A stretch of 36,480 nt of DNA, from assembly GCA_021325145.1 (NCBI GenBank), contig JAJPHR010000055.1, positions 1 to 36,480 on the forward strand, given 5' to 3'. Below the pieces are notes generated by a model, which did no database searches, was not told the origin of the DNA, and saw nothing but the letters and a program-made list of their open reading frames with translations. Position numbers and translations under genes: made by a program. Source of the DNA: Verrucomicrobiota bacterium (GTDB taxonomy: Bacteria > Verrucomicrobiota > Verrucomicrobiia > Limisphaerales > Pedosphaeraceae). Of this stretch, positions 7,952-17,451 are shown one piece after another (positions within the stretch are counted from its first letter, which is position 1; the number at the start of each line of letters is the position of its first letter).

Positions 7952-9493
7952 TCACTCCCACTCAATCGTCGCCGGGGGCTTGCTCGAGATGTCGAAGCAA
8001 ACGCGGTTGACGCCCTTGACTTCGTTGATGATGCGGCTGGAGAGTTTTTCCAGCAAGTCGTAGGGGAGCTTGACCCAGTCGGCGGTCATGCCGTCCTGGG
8101 ATTCGACGGCGCGGAGGGCGATGGTGTAATCGTAGGTGCGTTCGTCGCCCATGACGCCCACGCTGCGGACGGGTAGCAGCACGGCGAAGCTTTGCCAGAT
8201 CTTGTAATACCAGCCGCTGGCTTTCATTTCCTCGACCACGATGCTGTCGGCTTCGCGCAGGATCTCGCAACGGCGCGGCGTCACTTCGCCGAGGATGCGC
8301 ACGGCAAGGCCGGGGCCGGGGAACGGCTGGCGAAGGACAATTTCGCGCGGCAGGCCCAGTTCCAATCCCAGTTCGCGGACTTCATCCTTGAACAGGCATT
8401 TGAGCGGCTCGACCAATTGAAACTTCATCCTCTTGGGCAGGCCGCCGACGTTGTGATGGCTCTTGATCATCGCGGCGGGGTTGCCGGCGATGGGCACGGA
8501 CTCGATCACATCGGGATAGAGCGTGCCTTGGGCAAGGAACTTGGCTTTGCCCGCGCGTTTGGTGGCGGCCTGAAAGACTTCGATGAACGTGCGGCCAATG
8601 ATTTTGCGCTTGCGCTCCGGATCGGTCACCCCCTTGAGCCGTCGCAGGAATAATTTCGAGGCGTCCTCGTACTGCAATTTAATTTTGAAGTGGCGGACGA
8701 ATACTTCCTGGACCACGGCAGCCTCGCGGCCGCGGAGCAATCCATTGTTCACAAAGATGCAGGTCAACTGATCGCCAATGGCCTTGTGCAACAGCGCCGC
8801 CGCCACGCTGGAATCCACCCCGCCGCTCAAGCCCAGTATGACGCGCTCGGCGCCCACTTGTTTGCGGATGGCATCCACGGCCTGGTCGATGTAGCGGTGC
8901 ATCGTCCAGTTCTTGCCGCAGCCGCAGATGTTGTGGACGAAATTGGCGATGATCTCCTGTCCGCGCGGCGTGTGCGCCACTTCCGGGTGGAACTGCAGGC
9001 CGAACATCTTGCGCGCGCGATTCTCGATGGCGGCGAAGTCGGAATTTTCCGTCACGCCCACCGTCTTGAAGCCGTGCGGAAGCTTGATGATTTTGTCGCC
9101 GTGGGAATTCCAGACCTGGAGGGTTTCGGGCAGGTTCGCCAGCAGCGGGCAGAAGCTGTCCTGCACGCGCAGTGTTCCCTTGCCGTATTCGCGCTTCAGT
9201 CCGCGCTCGACCTTTCCGCCGAGATATTGCGCGAACAACATGACGCCGTAACAAATTCCGAGGATGGGGACGCCCAAATCGAAAATCGCCTTGTCCGGCC
9301 GCGGCGCGTCCTTGGCGTAAACACTCGCGGGCCCCCCGGACAGAATGAGTCCGCTGGGCTGCATCGCGGCGATTTCCGCGGCGGGCGTGTCGTAGCGGAG
9401 GATGGTCGAATACACATTGCACTCGCGAATGCGCCGCGCAATGACCTGCGTGTATTGGGAGCCGAAATCCAGGATGACTATTTGCTCATTCAT
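7952..9493 (-). CDS. guaA: GMP synthase (glutamine-hydrolysing)
   Basis: The 513-residue enzyme converts XMP to GMP using glutamine and ATP, the last step of guanine nucleotide synthesis in the cytosol. The N-terminal class I amidotransferase shows the nucleophile in GICYG (Cys81) and the HPE triad end in QFHPEVAHT. The ATP-pyrophosphatase domain has the PP-loop SGGVDSS at about 225, and the dimerisation domain ends with the conserved [11 protein letters not shown]. Length is normal. It begins with ATG at 9491-9493. It lies upstream of, and in the same direction as, the ABC-3C-type operon but is separated from it by about 370 bases. Confidence 0.97.
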   Translation of the reverse strand: MNEQIVILDFGSQYTQVIARRIRECNVYSTILRYDTPAAEIAAMQPSGLILSGGPASVYAKDAPRPDKAIFDLGVPILGICYGVMLFAQYLGGKVERGLKREYGKGTLRVQDSFCPLLANLPETLQVWNSHGDKIIKLPHGFKTVGVTENSDFAAIENRARKMFGLQFHPEVAHTPRGQEIIANFVHNICGCGKNWTMHRYIDQAVDAIRKQVGAERVILGLSGGVDSSVAAALLHKAIGDQLTCIFVNNGLLRGREAAVVQEVFVRHFKIKLQYEDASKLFLRRLKGVTDPERKRKIIGRTFIEVFQAATKRAGKAKFLAQGTLYPDVIESVPIAGNPAAMIKSHHNVGGLPKRMKFQLVEPLKCLFKDEVRELGLELGLPREIVLRQPFPGPGLAVRILGEVTPRRCEILREADSIVVEEMKASGWYYKIWQSFAVLLPVRSVGVMGDERTYDYTIALRAVESQDGMTADWVKLPYDLLEKLSSRIINEVKGVNRVCFDISSKPPATIEWE

Positions 9494-9769
9494 GTGCCGA
9501 TAAAATTAACCTTTTTGCCCGCGAATGGAAGGCTTGGCGAGACAAAAAGCGTGAATTTCTCCACGCCCGGCGGCGTCTGGCTCAAATGCACTTGCGCATG
9601 GTGCGCAATGGATGCAGAATTGCCGAAGTGTCCAATGGTTGAGAATGTGCTGGCTGACGCGGAGCTTGTTCCCTGAATTCGCGATTTGTGAGTGCCAGCA
9701 AGGAAGCTTTGCCGAAGGAAACGAATTTCGCCGATACGACAGTCAGAACCGGTCAATTATCCCGAAGAC

Positions 9770-11371
9770 ATGAAGAAATCCCGCCTTGATGCCCCTTGCA
9801 CCAACTGCCGGCCAATGCAAATGCGCCGCAAACTGAAACCCGGCTTGCTGAGCTTGATCCTCCTGTTGGCAATGTCGGGAACGCTGCTCGCCGGCACCTT
9901 GTTCGTGCCCAATTTTTCGTTTGAATCACAGGTGACTCCGTTTGCCGATCCGCGCGTCGATTCCTGGCAAAAGGCGCCGCAGCCGCCGACCTTTGATACC
10001 AATGTTTTCGGCGCGTGGGACAATCTGGCGGGCGTGTTCGGGAATGCTCCGTCCACGAATGCCGATTACATTGACAATGCCAATGGAAACCAACTGGCCT
10101 ATCTCTTCTCCTACCCGCAGGTGGCGCTGTTTCAGGACTTCAACTCGACCGATTGGACCGGCGGGCCTCCAACGCATGCCTTCAACGCCAGGTTTGAAGC
10201 GGGCAAATCCTACCATCTCACCGTCGGGTTGACGAGCAGCCGCGAGGAACCCCTGACCCCCGGCTCGACGCTGCTGGTAAGCCTGTATTATCGGGACAAT
10301 TCGAACAACATGGTGACCGTGGCGGCGACGAATGTGACCTACGATACGAACGTCTTTGCCAATATTACTCACCTGGTCGATTTCCATGTGGACGTTCCGG
10401 CCGTGAAAACGAACGATGCATGGGCTGGCCAGAACATCGGCATCCAATTTGAATCTTCGATCATTTCCCCCGCGCTGATCGGCGGGGTCTGGGACCTGGA
10501 CAATGTCCGCCTGACCGAAACGATCGACGTGCCCAACTTTTCGTTTGAATCGCAAGTCACACCATTTGCCGATCCGCGCGTTGATTCCTGGCAAAAGCCG
10601 CCGCAGCCGGGGACGTTTGACCCGAACATCTTCGGGGCGTGGGACAACCTGGCTGGTGTATTCGCAAACGCCCCGTCCACGAACGCCGATTACATCGACA
10701 ACGCCGATGGGAACCAACTGGGTTATTTGTTTGCGTATCCGCAGGTGGCGCTCTTTCAGGATTTCAACTCCACGGATTGGTCCAACGCGGCGCCCACGCA
10801 CGCCTTCAACGCCACTTATAAACCGGGCAAATCGTACACCTTGAAAGTTGGGGTCACCAGCAGCCGGGAGGAGCCGTTGACGCCTGGATCCACTCTCCTG
10901 GCGAGTTTGTATTATCGCGACAGCAGCAGCAACATGGTGACGGTGGCATCCACCACTGTTACTTATGACACCAATGTCTTCGCGAACCTCAGCCACCTGG
11001 TTTACTTCGAGGTGACGGTGCCGGACGTAAAAGCCAGTGATCCCTGGGCCGGGAAAAAGATTGGGATCCAATTCCAATCCACGGTGGCCCCGCAGTTGAT
11101 TGGCGGGGTTTGGGACCTGGACAACGTCCGCTTGATGGAAGTTGTGGCCACGGCGCTGGCCAATCCCGTCCGGACCAATGGCCGATTCAGTTTCACGCTG
11201 CAAAGCGAACCGGGGTTGCCTTTTGAAATCCTCGCGGCAACGAACCTCACGCAGCGGGCGACGAATTGGACCAGTATTGGGAGCCTCACGAATGTCTCTG
11301 GAGCAACGTTGTTTACCGACCCTGCCACCAATTTCAGCCAGCGTTTCTATGGGGCGCACCAGTTGCCTTGA
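9770..11371 (+). CDS. Exported protein of two 208-residue tandem repeats
   Basis: A secreted protein of about 533 residues and unknown function. A signal peptide (RRKLKPGLLSLILLLAMSG, cleavage near LLAG) precedes two near-identical repeat units, at 9905-10528 and 10529 to about 11140. Each runs from VPNFSFESQVTPFADPRVDSWQK to the LIGGVWDLDNVRL block. The predicted strand-rich, Gly/Asn/aromatic composition suggests a jelly-roll, carbohydrate-binding-like fold. A C-terminal stretch (FEILAATNLTQ, ending FYGAHQLP) resembles the last domain of many verrucomicrobial exported proteins. ATG codons at 9770, 9815 and 9821 are possible; the last two give the neatest signal peptides. A pseudopilin-like gene follows 12 bases later, so they may be co-expressed. 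Confidence 0.75.
   Translation: MKKSRLDAPCTNCRPMQMRRKLKPGLLSLILLLAMSGTLLAGTLFVPNFSFESQVTPFADPRVDSWQKAPQPPTFDTNVFGAWDNLAGVFGNAPSTNADYIDNANGNQLAYLFSYPQVALFQDFNSTDWTGGPPTHAFNARFEAGKSYHLTVGLTSSREEPLTPGSTLLVSLYYRDNSNNMVTVAATNVTYDTNVFANITHLVDFHVDVPAVKTNDAWAGQNIGIQFESSIISPALIGGVWDLDNVRLTETIDVPNFSFESQVTPFADPRVDSWQKPPQPGTFDPNIFGAWDNLAGVFANAPSTNADYIDNADGNQLGYLFAYPQVALFQDFNSTDWSNAAPTHAFNATYKPGKSYTLKVGVTSSREEPLTPGSTLLASLYYRDSSSNMVTVASTTVTYDTNVFANLSHLVYFEVTVPDVKASDPWAGKKIGIQFQSTVAPQLIGGVWDLDNVRLMEVVATALANPVRTNGRFSFTLQSEPGLPFEILAATNLTQRATNWTSIGSLTNVSGATLFTDPATNFSQRFYGAHQLP
9905..11140 (+). repeat. Two-copy 624-base direct repeat within the exported protein gene
   Basis: Copy one begins at GTGCCCAA (9905) and copy two at GTGCCCAA (10529), a period of 624 bases or 208 codons. 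Similarity is high in protein and clearly visible in DNA, with most differences at third codon positions. This indicates an in-frame gene-internal duplication followed by purifying selection. Confidence 0.85.
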
Positions 11372-11386
11372 GCATGAATTGGCGTG

Positions 11387-12178
11387 ATGCAAACGACCGG
11401 TCCATTTTCATTTCGCCGGGCGTTCACCCTCATTGAATTACTGGTAGTCATCGCGATCATTGGGATTCTCGCGGCCCTGCTGTTGCCAGCCCTCGCGTCC
11501 GCCAAACAAAAGGCGCAGCGAGTTGCCTGCCTGTCAAACCTGCGACAATTGGGCGTCGCCCTGCAGAATTATGCGGTCGATAGCAGCGGAAGGATTCCTT
11601 ATGGGCCTCAAGCCCCGCCGTTCAGCAATCCATCCGACTTTTACCCTTCCACCGGCGCGCCCACGAGTCTCGTTTCGCTCCAAAGCGGCGCTCCGGTGGG
11701 TCTGGGACTGATGTTGTCACAGCAACTCTCCGCCCAGCCCAAAGTGATTTTCTGTCCGGGGAGCGATCAGCCACTGGATGCGGACGCCGAATTGGCGAAG
11801 GTGGGCGTTTACCAGGCTCAGTCCGGTTATTACTACCGGCATTCGGGAAACACTTTGTTGCACGATACCTTCGCCGCCACCAACGCGCCCGCCCATCTCC
11901 AACTGGACAATCTGGGCGATAACCGAAACGGCCTGCCCATCCGTGCCCTGGCCATCGACACCATTTTTCTCTGTCCGCCCGACCTGGCCACCTACGGAGT
12001 CAAACCCACCACCCACCATCGGCAGAAATTCGCGGACATCCTGTTCTCAGACGCCCACGCCGTTTCCCGGCGGAATCAAGATGCGCGGTTTACCGTGGAT
12101 CTGACGAGTTACGCCGACATCCCCAGTGCCTTCGATAAAATACTGAAGGTGCTGGAACAAGCCGACCTGGAGCCATAA
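11387..12178 (+). CDS. Pseudopilin-like protein with prepilin N-terminal cleavage/methylation signal
   Basis: A 263-residue protein with a type IV prepilin leader, [12 protein letters not shown] then a long hydrophobic helix ending [14 protein letters not shown]. This is followed by the [24 protein letters not shown] segment typical of the large type II secretion/DUF1559-like family abundant in Verrucomicrobia and Planctomycetes. A prepilin peptidase would cleave before Phe; the residue before it is Ala rather than the usual Gly. The C-terminal FSDAHA resembles the end motif of the family. It probably sits in the inner membrane or a pseudopilus. A GTG at 11384 directly precedes the ATG. It lies 12 bases after the exported repeat protein. 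Confidence 0.85.
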   Translation: MQTTGPFSFRRAFTLIELLVVIAIIGILAALLLPALASAKQKAQRVACLSNLRQLGVALQNYAVDSSGRIPYGPQAPPFSNPSDFYPSTGAPTSLVSLQSGAPVGLGLMLSQQLSAQPKVIFCPGSDQPLDADAELAKVGVYQAQSGYYYRHSGNTLLHDTFAATNAPAHLQLDNLGDNRNGLPIRALAIDTIFLCPPDLATYGVKPTTHHRQKFADILFSDAHAVSRRNQDARFTVDLTSYADIPSAFDKILKVLEQADLEP

Positions 12179-12197
12179 CAGCCTGCTGGATTGGATT

Positions 12198-12551
12198 TTA
12201 ATCGCTCTTCTTGGCCGGCTTGGGAGCGGGCTTTGCTTCGGCCTTGGCGGGAGCCGATTTGCTGTCTCCGGACGACTTGCTCTCGGCGGCAGGTTTGGAA
12301 TCGCCGGCCGGGGCCGCTTCCTTTTTGGCGGCGGCTTTGTAATTCTCGCTGCGATAGTCGGTTATGTAAAATCCGCTGCCCTTGAATATCAGTCCCGCAC
12401 CGGCGCTGATCGCCCGCTTCACCTTGCCCTTGCCCCATTTTTTCTGAGCGCACAACTCCTTGGGACACGTGCGGAGCGGGGCGTCGGCGATGGATTGAAA
12501 CTTTTCAAACTCATGTCCGCATTTCGAACAAACGTATTCGTAAGTTGGCAT
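12198..12551 (-). CDS. FmdB-family zinc ribbon protein
   Basis: A 117-residue protein starting MPTYEYVCSKCGHEFEKFQS, the standard opening of the FmdB/CxxC zinc-ribbon family. The first CxxC pair is followed by a second pair changed to CPKELC with an inserted stretch. The GLIFKGSGFYITDY block is the other conserved part. The tail of about 45 residues is a Lys/Ala/Pro/Ser low-complexity extension. The role is not established; FmdB was named as a putative regulator of formamidase genes. An ATG three codons upstream (12560) is an alternative start. It converges on the pseudopilin gene, with 19 bases between. Confidence 0.9.
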   Translation of the reverse strand: MPTYEYVCSKCGHEFEKFQSIADAPLRTCPKELCAQKKWGKGKVKRAISAGAGLIFKGSGFYITDYRSENYKAAAKKEAAPAGDSKPAAESKSSGDSKSAPAKAEAKPAPKPAKKSD

Positions 12552-12599
12552 CGCTTTCATTTAAGCGTAACCCGGGCGCGCGTCAAGGCGGCTGGAAAG

Positions 12600-12770
12600 C
12601 ACGGAGAGTCCAAAGTCCGGCTCTCTCCCGGCTTGGGGCATCTTTGTTAGTATCACCATAACTCGGCGGCAAGATGCCGCCCTCACTGGCCCGCTGGAAG
12701 CGTGCCGCTACGTAGCGGCAGCCATCCTGGCTGCCAGTGAGAGCGGCTTCCAGCCGCGCGTTCACACCCA
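12600..12770. repeat. REP-like palindromic element
   Basis: A cluster of inverted repeats between convergent or divergent genes: GGCGGC/GCCGCC (12665-12681), the perfect 18-base palindrome TGCCGCTACGTAGCGGCA (12703-12720), GCAGCCA/TGGCTGC (12718-12734), CACTGGC with GCCAGTG, and CTGGAAGC with GCTTCCAG. This is the plan of a dispersed palindromic element rather than a terminator, since no T-run is seen. Confidence 0.65.
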
Positions 12771-12815
12771 AGCGGTGGACCTTGGACTTTTGACAATTTC
12801 AGTTATCGTTCCGCC

Positions 12816-13469
12816 ATGCCGAAATGGTGCAAGACCATCATCGCCATCCTGTTGCTGCCCGTTTGTGTTGGGGCGGTTAAGGCCCTTTGGATGGTGCTGC
12901 AAGCCAGCGGCCAGGCGACGACGATTTGGGTGGCGGTGCTGTCGGGAGCGGCGTGTTGGATGGTCATTTACGTGCTGCTGCCCAAGCCGATGTGGATGTA
13001 CGTCTTCGGACACGAATTGACGCATGCGCTCTGGACCTGGTTGTTCGCCGGCCAGGTGAAGAAATTGAAGGTCCGGTCCACTGGCGGCCACGTGGTGGTC
13101 ACGAAAAGCAATTTTCTGATCTCACTGGCGCCTTATTTTTTCCCCCTTTATGTCATCGCGGTGGGACTGGCCTTCGCGCTGGGCAACCTGATCTGGAACT
13201 GGCAGGCGTATGCGGTTTGGTTTCATTTGCTTCTGGGAGCCGCCTATGCGTTCCATCTGACACTCACCTGGCATGTGTTGAAAACCGAGCAATCGGACAT
13301 TACGCAGCACGGGTACGCGTTTTCGGCCGTGGTGATTTTCCTGGGGAACATTGGCGTGTTGTTGATTGGTGTGCCATTGTTAGTTGCGCGGGTGGGGGTC
13401 TTTACTGCTTTGGGATGGTGGCTGGTATCCACTGGGGAAATTGTGCACCGGTTGGGCCGATTGTTTTAG
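12816..13469 (+). CDS. Membrane protein with HExxH motif, M50 (site-2 protease)-like
   Basis: A 217-residue integral membrane protein with about six hydrophobic segments. GHELTH at residues 65-70, following a membrane helix, matches the zinc-binding HExxH of intramembrane M50 metallopeptidases. A Gly-rich GGHVV stretch follows soon after. The second M50 motif (an LDG/NPDG-type Asp donor) is not visible, so activity is uncertain. Similar short M50-like proteins occur alone in many bacterial genomes. It starts at ATG 12816. A palindromic element lies upstream, and no partner gene such as an anti-sigma factor is adjacent. Confidence 0.65.
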   Translation: MPKWCKTIIAILLLPVCVGAVKALWMVLQASGQATTIWVAVLSGAACWMVIYVLLPKPMWMYVFGHELTHALWTWLFAGQVKKLKVRSTGGHVVVTKSNFLISLAPYFFPLYVIAVGLAFALGNLIWNWQAYAVWFHLLLGAAYAFHLTLTWHVLKTEQSDITQHGYAFSAVVIFLGNIGVLLIGVPLLVARVGVFTALGWWLVSTGEIVHRLGRLF

Positions 13470-13552
13470 AACGCCCTCGGGAGCGAAGACAGGGAGAAGG
13501 TCGAATGAGCGAGGCGTATTAACGTATGGAGTCTCGCCTTCAGATGCAGGCC

Positions 13553-13597
13553 GGAACTCCATGCCTCCGAACGCACGTGCGTGGCGCCTGGAGTTCC
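13553..13597. repeat. Palindromic element with 9-bp arms
   Basis: GGAACTCCA and TGGAGTTCC form perfect arms around a 27-base interior that itself holds the palindrome ACGCACGTGCGT. It lies about 60 bases before the PTS EIIA gene. No T-run follows, so it looks like a member of a dispersed palindromic repeat family. Confidence 0.6.
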
Positions 13598-13658
13598 TGT
13601 CCGTTTGGTCTTGAACTCAAGGGCCTTTTCAGGCGAAATGGGCGGGCTGAATTACGCT

Positions 13659-14123
13659 ATGAATCTCGGCGACATCTTGGGCTCTGATAATATCCTGCCG
13701 GAATTGCAGGCGGCCGACCGTTGGAAGGCCATCGACGAGCTGATCGATAATCTGGTCACGAGCGGGAAGATTAAACCCGAAAATCGTGAGGCCATCGCCA
13801 GCGTGGTGAAAAAGCGCGAAACCTCCATGAGCACGGGTATTGGTTTCGGCATTGGCATCCCGCATGCCTCAACCGACCTCATCTACGAGGTCGTGGGTGC
13901 ATTCGGACGCTCGAAGACAGGCGTGAATTTCGATGCCTTGGACAATCAGCCGGTCAATCTCGTCATGCTTTTCCTCGTCCCTCAAGGCCAGTTTCAGAAG
14001 CACCTTCACACCCTCGCCAACATCGCCAAATTGCTGCACAAGAAGGAATTCCGCCAGGCGCTCGAAGAAGCTCCCTCCGCCGACGCCATGTACAAAATCA
14101 TCAAGGAGTACGGCGGAAAATGA
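13659..14123 (+). CDS. PTS EIIA type-2 (PtsN/fructose-like) domain protein
   Basis: A single-domain protein of 154 residues belonging to the EIIA-2 phosphocarrier family. The phosphorylated histidine is in GIGIPHAS (His69). The LVMLFLVP strand and the C-terminal HLHTLANIAKLL helix are also characteristic. With no permease gene nearby, a regulatory role like PtsN is more likely than sugar transport. I chose ATG 13659 (MNLGDIL), where family similarity begins; ATG 13638 is an alternative. The next gene (argS) follows on the same strand after about 70 bases. Confidence 0.88.
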   Translation: MNLGDILGSDNILPELQAADRWKAIDELIDNLVTSGKIKPENREAIASVVKKRETSMSTGIGFGIGIPHASTDLIYEVVGAFGRSKTGVNFDALDNQPVNLVMLFLVPQGQFQKHLHTLANIAKLLHKKEFRQALEEAPSADAMYKIIKEYGGK

Positions 14124-14154
14124 GGGTTTTCGGGCGTTAAGGTTTGGGTTATTC

Positions 14155-14192
14155 TTTGGACATTGGGCCTTGGCCATTGGTCATTTTCCACC
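14155..14192. repeat. Short TTGG-word repeat before argS
   Basis: TTGGACATTGGGCCTTGG and CCATTGGTCATT words abut the argS start. They belong to the same low-complexity style as the TTGGAGCTTGG words near 16.1 and 34.97-35.12 kb. Because of them an upstream TTG frame extends argS by ten residues, which I take as artefact. Confidence 0.45.
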
Positions 14193-16043
14193 GTGTTACC
14201 TCATAAATCCATCGAAGCACGTTTGCAGGCGGCGGTGTCGTCGGTCTTGCCCGACGCAAACACCGCCAACGTCCTGGTGCGCCCGTGCCCTGATCCTAAA
14301 TTCGGCGATTACCAAACCAACGCCTTGATGGCGCTGGCGAAGGAACGAAAGCTCAACCCGCGCCAACTCGCCGCGGACGTGCTGGCCAGGCTCGATGTCG
14401 GCGAGTTGTGCGAAAAAGTTGAAATCGCCGGCGCTGGGTTCCTAAACTTTCGGCTGAAATCCTCAACCCTCGAACGAACTCTCGAATCCGCTGCCCGTGG
14501 CGAACATCTGTTCTTCGAGCGAACCACGCAGCCCCGCACCGTGGTCATTGATTTCAGTTCGCCGAATGTGGCCAAACCAATGCACGTGGGCCACATCCGC
14601 TCCACGATTCTGGGAGATTCACTGGCGCGCGCGCTGCGGCTGCTGGGCCATCGTGTCATCACAGACAATCACATCGGCGATTGGGGGACGCAGTTCGGCA
14701 TGATGATTTTCGCGTGGAAAGTGGAAAAATTCTTCGAGAACGATCCGGGCTTGCTGCCGGACCCAATCAGTGAATTGGAGCGGGTTTACAAATTGGTTAA
14801 CGAGGCTTGCAAGGGCGATGCGAAGGCGCTGGCTTACTTGCGCTCGCGTTTCTCCTACGATGTGGAACTCGAGCTGGACAAGATCGAGCCCGAGGGCGCT
14901 TTGAATTGGGCCAGGATGGAGCTGGTGAAACTTCAATCCGGCGACAAGGAAAATTTGGAAATCTGGGAGCGACTTATCGCCATTTCAAAAAAGCAATTTG
15001 AGACGATCTACAACCGGCTGGGTGTCACCTTCGATCACACGTTGGGCGAGAGTTTTTACAACCCGATGCTCAAAGCCATTGTGCAGGAGTTGCTCGACAA
15101 AGGAATTGCCAAGGAGAGCGAAGGCGCGATTGCGGTCTTTTCCGACGGCTCGCTGCCACCCAAACAGGATCCTTTTCTCAAGCAGGAAGATGGCGAGTGG
15201 AAGCCCAATCCCAGCCTCATCCAAAAGAGCGACGGCGCAGCCAATTACGCCACCACCGATCTGGCCACGCTGGCGTACCGCCTCCAGACCTGGCATCCGT
15301 CAGAGATTGGATACGTCACTGATGGACGGCAGCAGCTTCATTTCCAACAGATTTTTGCCACGTTCAGGCGGTGGCATCCGGAAGCAAACGTCAAGCTGGC
15401 CCATGTCTGGTTCGGGTCGATCCTCGGCGAAGATGGCAAGCCTTTCAAAACGCGTTCAGGTGAAACGGTGCGCCTAGCCGATCTTCTCGACGAAGCGGAA
15501 GAACGGGCCTTCCAGGTGGTCACGGACAAAAGACCCGATCTGCCGGAACCTCAACGCCGGGAAATTGCGCGTGTGGTGGGCATTGGAGCGATCAAATACG
15601 CTGACCTGCTTCCGAATCGGCAAAGCGATTACGTATTCAGTTGGGACAAGATGCTGGCGCTGCATGGAAACACCGCTCCTTATTTGCAATATTCCTACGC
15701 CCGCATCAGCAGCATCTTCCGCAAGGATGACTCGGATGCGACTTCTAAAACCAGCGAACCGGCTTCTGTCTCACTCGGAGCGCCCGAGGAAATCTCTTTG
15801 GCCAGGCATTTGCTTAATTTTGATTTTGTCCTTGGCGCCGTTGTGGAGGATTATCGTCCCAACCTTCTCTGCAACTATCTTTACGAACTCGCGAGTCACT
15901 ATGCTCGCTTCTACGAAAACTGCCCCGTCCTCAAAGCGGAACCGAAGGAACGCGCAAGCCGCCTTATCCTTTCCAGTCTGACCGCCGAGGTGCTACGTCA
16001 GGGTCTGGAAATTTTGGGAATTCAGACGTTGGAACAGATGTAA
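14193..16043 (+). CDS. argS: Arginyl-tRNA synthetase
   Basis: A class I aminoacyl-tRNA synthetase that charges tRNA-Arg. Visible in order are the Arg-tRNA synthetase N-terminal (additional) domain, the HIGH-type motif in FSSPNVAKPMHVGHIRST, the catalytic Rossmann domain, an SDGAANYATTDLA block, the FKTRSGE loop that replaces KMSKS in this family, and a C-terminal anticodon-binding helical domain (YSYARISSI onward) with a normal end. I placed the start at GTG 14193 (VLPHKSIEARL), giving 616 residues, since upstream codons fall within a repeat. It converges with dnaN; the intervening 90 bases hold another TTGGA-word repeat. Confidence 0.95.
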   Translation: MLPHKSIEARLQAAVSSVLPDANTANVLVRPCPDPKFGDYQTNALMALAKERKLNPRQLAADVLARLDVGELCEKVEIAGAGFLNFRLKSSTLERTLESAARGEHLFFERTTQPRTVVIDFSSPNVAKPMHVGHIRSTILGDSLARALRLLGHRVITDNHIGDWGTQFGMMIFAWKVEKFFENDPGLLPDPISELERVYKLVNEACKGDAKALAYLRSRFSYDVELELDKIEPEGALNWARMELVKLQSGDKENLEIWERLIAISKKQFETIYNRLGVTFDHTLGESFYNPMLKAIVQELLDKGIAKESEGAIAVFSDGSLPPKQDPFLKQEDGEWKPNPSLIQKSDGAANYATTDLATLAYRLQTWHPSEIGYVTDGRQQLHFQQIFATFRRWHPEANVKLAHVWFGSILGEDGKPFKTRSGETVRLADLLDEAEERAFQVVTDKRPDLPEPQRREIARVVGIGAIKYADLLPNRQSDYVFSWDKMLALHGNTAPYLQYSYARISSIFRKDDSDATSKTSEPASVSLGAPEEISLARHLLNFDFVLGAVVEDYRPNLLCNYLYELASHYARFYENCPVLKAEPKERASRLILSSLTAEVLRQGLEILGIQTLEQM

Positions 16044-16133
16044 CAAAGACCAAGCTCAAAGCACACTCCCCTTGTTGCTTGGAAATTGGAGCTTTTCTAG
16101 TGTTTGGATTTTGGAGCCTGGTATTTTACTCCC

Positions 16134-17243
16134 CTAGCTCAACCGCATCGGCATCACCACGTACAGAAACGGCCCATTGATTTTCAACACTCCCGGGCTC
16201 AATTCATCGATCAACTCCAGAAACACCTCGTCATTCGGCAGCGCGTTGAGCGGATCAATCATGTACTTGGGATTGAACGCAATCGCCATTTCCTTGCCCT
16301 TGTAATTGATCGCCAGGCTCTCCCGCGCTTCACCCACTTCCGGTGAGTTGGCCGTGATCGCAAGATTATTTTTGGTGAATGCCAGTTTGACGGAGTTGGA
16401 CTTCTCGCTGGTCATGATCTCGGCCCGGCGCAACGCATGGAGAAATTCCTCCCGCGCCAGCGCCACTCGTTCCTTCGGCTCACCGGGAATGACCTGCCTG
16501 TAATTCGGATAATTTCCCTCGATCAACTTGGTGATGATCAAAATCGAAAAGCCCTTTTCATCCTTGAGCGTGAACGCCGCCTGGTTTTCCGAATAACGCG
16601 TCTCCACTTCGCCCTTGTCCTGCAACAAACGGTTCAACTCATTCACCGCCTTGGCGGGCACGATGAATTCTCCCTGGCTTTGCTCGGTCACATCCACTTC
16701 CTCATCCACCAAAGCCAGCCGTCGGCCGTCGGTCGCCACCATCGTCATCTTGTGTTCCTTGAGACTGATGAAAATCCCGTTCAACACGTAGCGCGATTCG
16801 TCCGTCGAAATGGCGAAGGACGTTTTCTTCATCATCCCCCGGACCTTCTCCTGCGGCAGGACTACTTTTTTGTCCTCCTTGAATTTCGGCATCGGCGGAA
16901 ACTCATCGGCGCTCAACCCGTTGATCTTGTAAAACGACGCCCCGGAACGAACACTGCAAACATTTTTATCATCGACCTCGATATCGATTTCCGGATTGTT
17001 CAACTCGCGAATGATCCCAAACAGCTTTTTCACCGGCACCGTGGTGGCGCCCGCCTTTTTGACACTCGCCTCCACGCCGCACGAAATCGTCACATCCAGA
17101 TCCGTCGCGGTCAACTCCAGCCGGTCCTTCTCCGCGCGCAGCAGCACATTGGAGAGAATCGGCAGCGTCGTGCGCGTGCTGACCACGTTCTGCACCGCTT
17201 GCAGGCCGTTGATGATTTGCTCCTTCGAAATGGTTAGATTCAT
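16134..17243 (-). CDS. dnaN: DNA polymerase III beta sliding clamp
   Basis: A 369-residue ring-forming processivity factor for the replicative polymerase. It begins MNLTISKEQIINGLQAVQNVVSTRTTLPILSN, the standard start of the first clamp domain. It carries the VATDGRRLA loop and ends with the conserved VMPMRLS that contributes to the hydrophobic partner pocket. Length is usual for the family. No dnaA or recF is adjacent in this window. The 208-base upstream gap holds sequences like DnaA boxes, so replication-linked control is possible. Confidence 0.97.
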   Translation of the reverse strand: MNLTISKEQIINGLQAVQNVVSTRTTLPILSNVLLRAEKDRLELTATDLDVTISCGVEASVKKAGATTVPVKKLFGIIRELNNPEIDIEVDDKNVCSVRSGASFYKINGLSADEFPPMPKFKEDKKVVLPQEKVRGMMKKTSFAISTDESRYVLNGIFISLKEHKMTMVATDGRRLALVDEEVDVTEQSQGEFIVPAKAVNELNRLLQDKGEVETRYSENQAAFTLKDEKGFSILIITKLIEGNYPNYRQVIPGEPKERVALAREEFLHALRRAEIMTSEKSNSVKLAFTKNNLAITANSPEVGEARESLAINYKGKEMAIAFNPKYMIDPLNALPNDEVFLELIDELSPGVLKINGPFLYVVMPMRLS

Positions 17244-17299
17244 TGGACTTGGCCTTAATAGTATCTATCTGTACTGAAAATGTTCTTATTATTAAGCGT

Positions 17300-17438
17300 T
17301 GTGAATAAGGCAAACAACCTGCGCTGTCAAGGTCACCACAAAGACTTACGATTTTTTTTGAATCCAAACAAGCCAATAAATCGCCGCCAGACAAGCCGCC
17401 AACTTGCCATTGTTCACACTGCTCGCAAACTGTTCACA
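17300..17438. promoter_or_regulatory. DnaA-box-like cluster upstream of dnaN
   Basis: Three 9-mers close to the DnaA box consensus TTWTNCACA lie in the dnaN upstream gap: TTATTCACA on the minus strand (17300-17308, full match), TTGTTCACA (17410-17418, one relaxed position) and CTGTTCACA (17430-17438, first base off). The region also has A/T runs. This may be DnaA control of dnaN or part of an origin; neither can be decided from sequence alone. Confidence 0.4.
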
Positions 17439-17451
17439 CCAGACCCCAAGG

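Noticed and set aside
7677..7961. 94-residue minus-strand open frame before the ABC-3C-type operon
   Set aside because: It consists of Pro/Cys/Ser-rich low-complexity text from GTCCC-type words and overlaps the guaA end. No protein-like pattern is seen.
16044..16133. Bidirectional terminator between argS and dnaN
   Set aside because: Only 6-bp arms with loops over 20 bases could be formed, and the sequence is mostly a TTGGA-word repeat.
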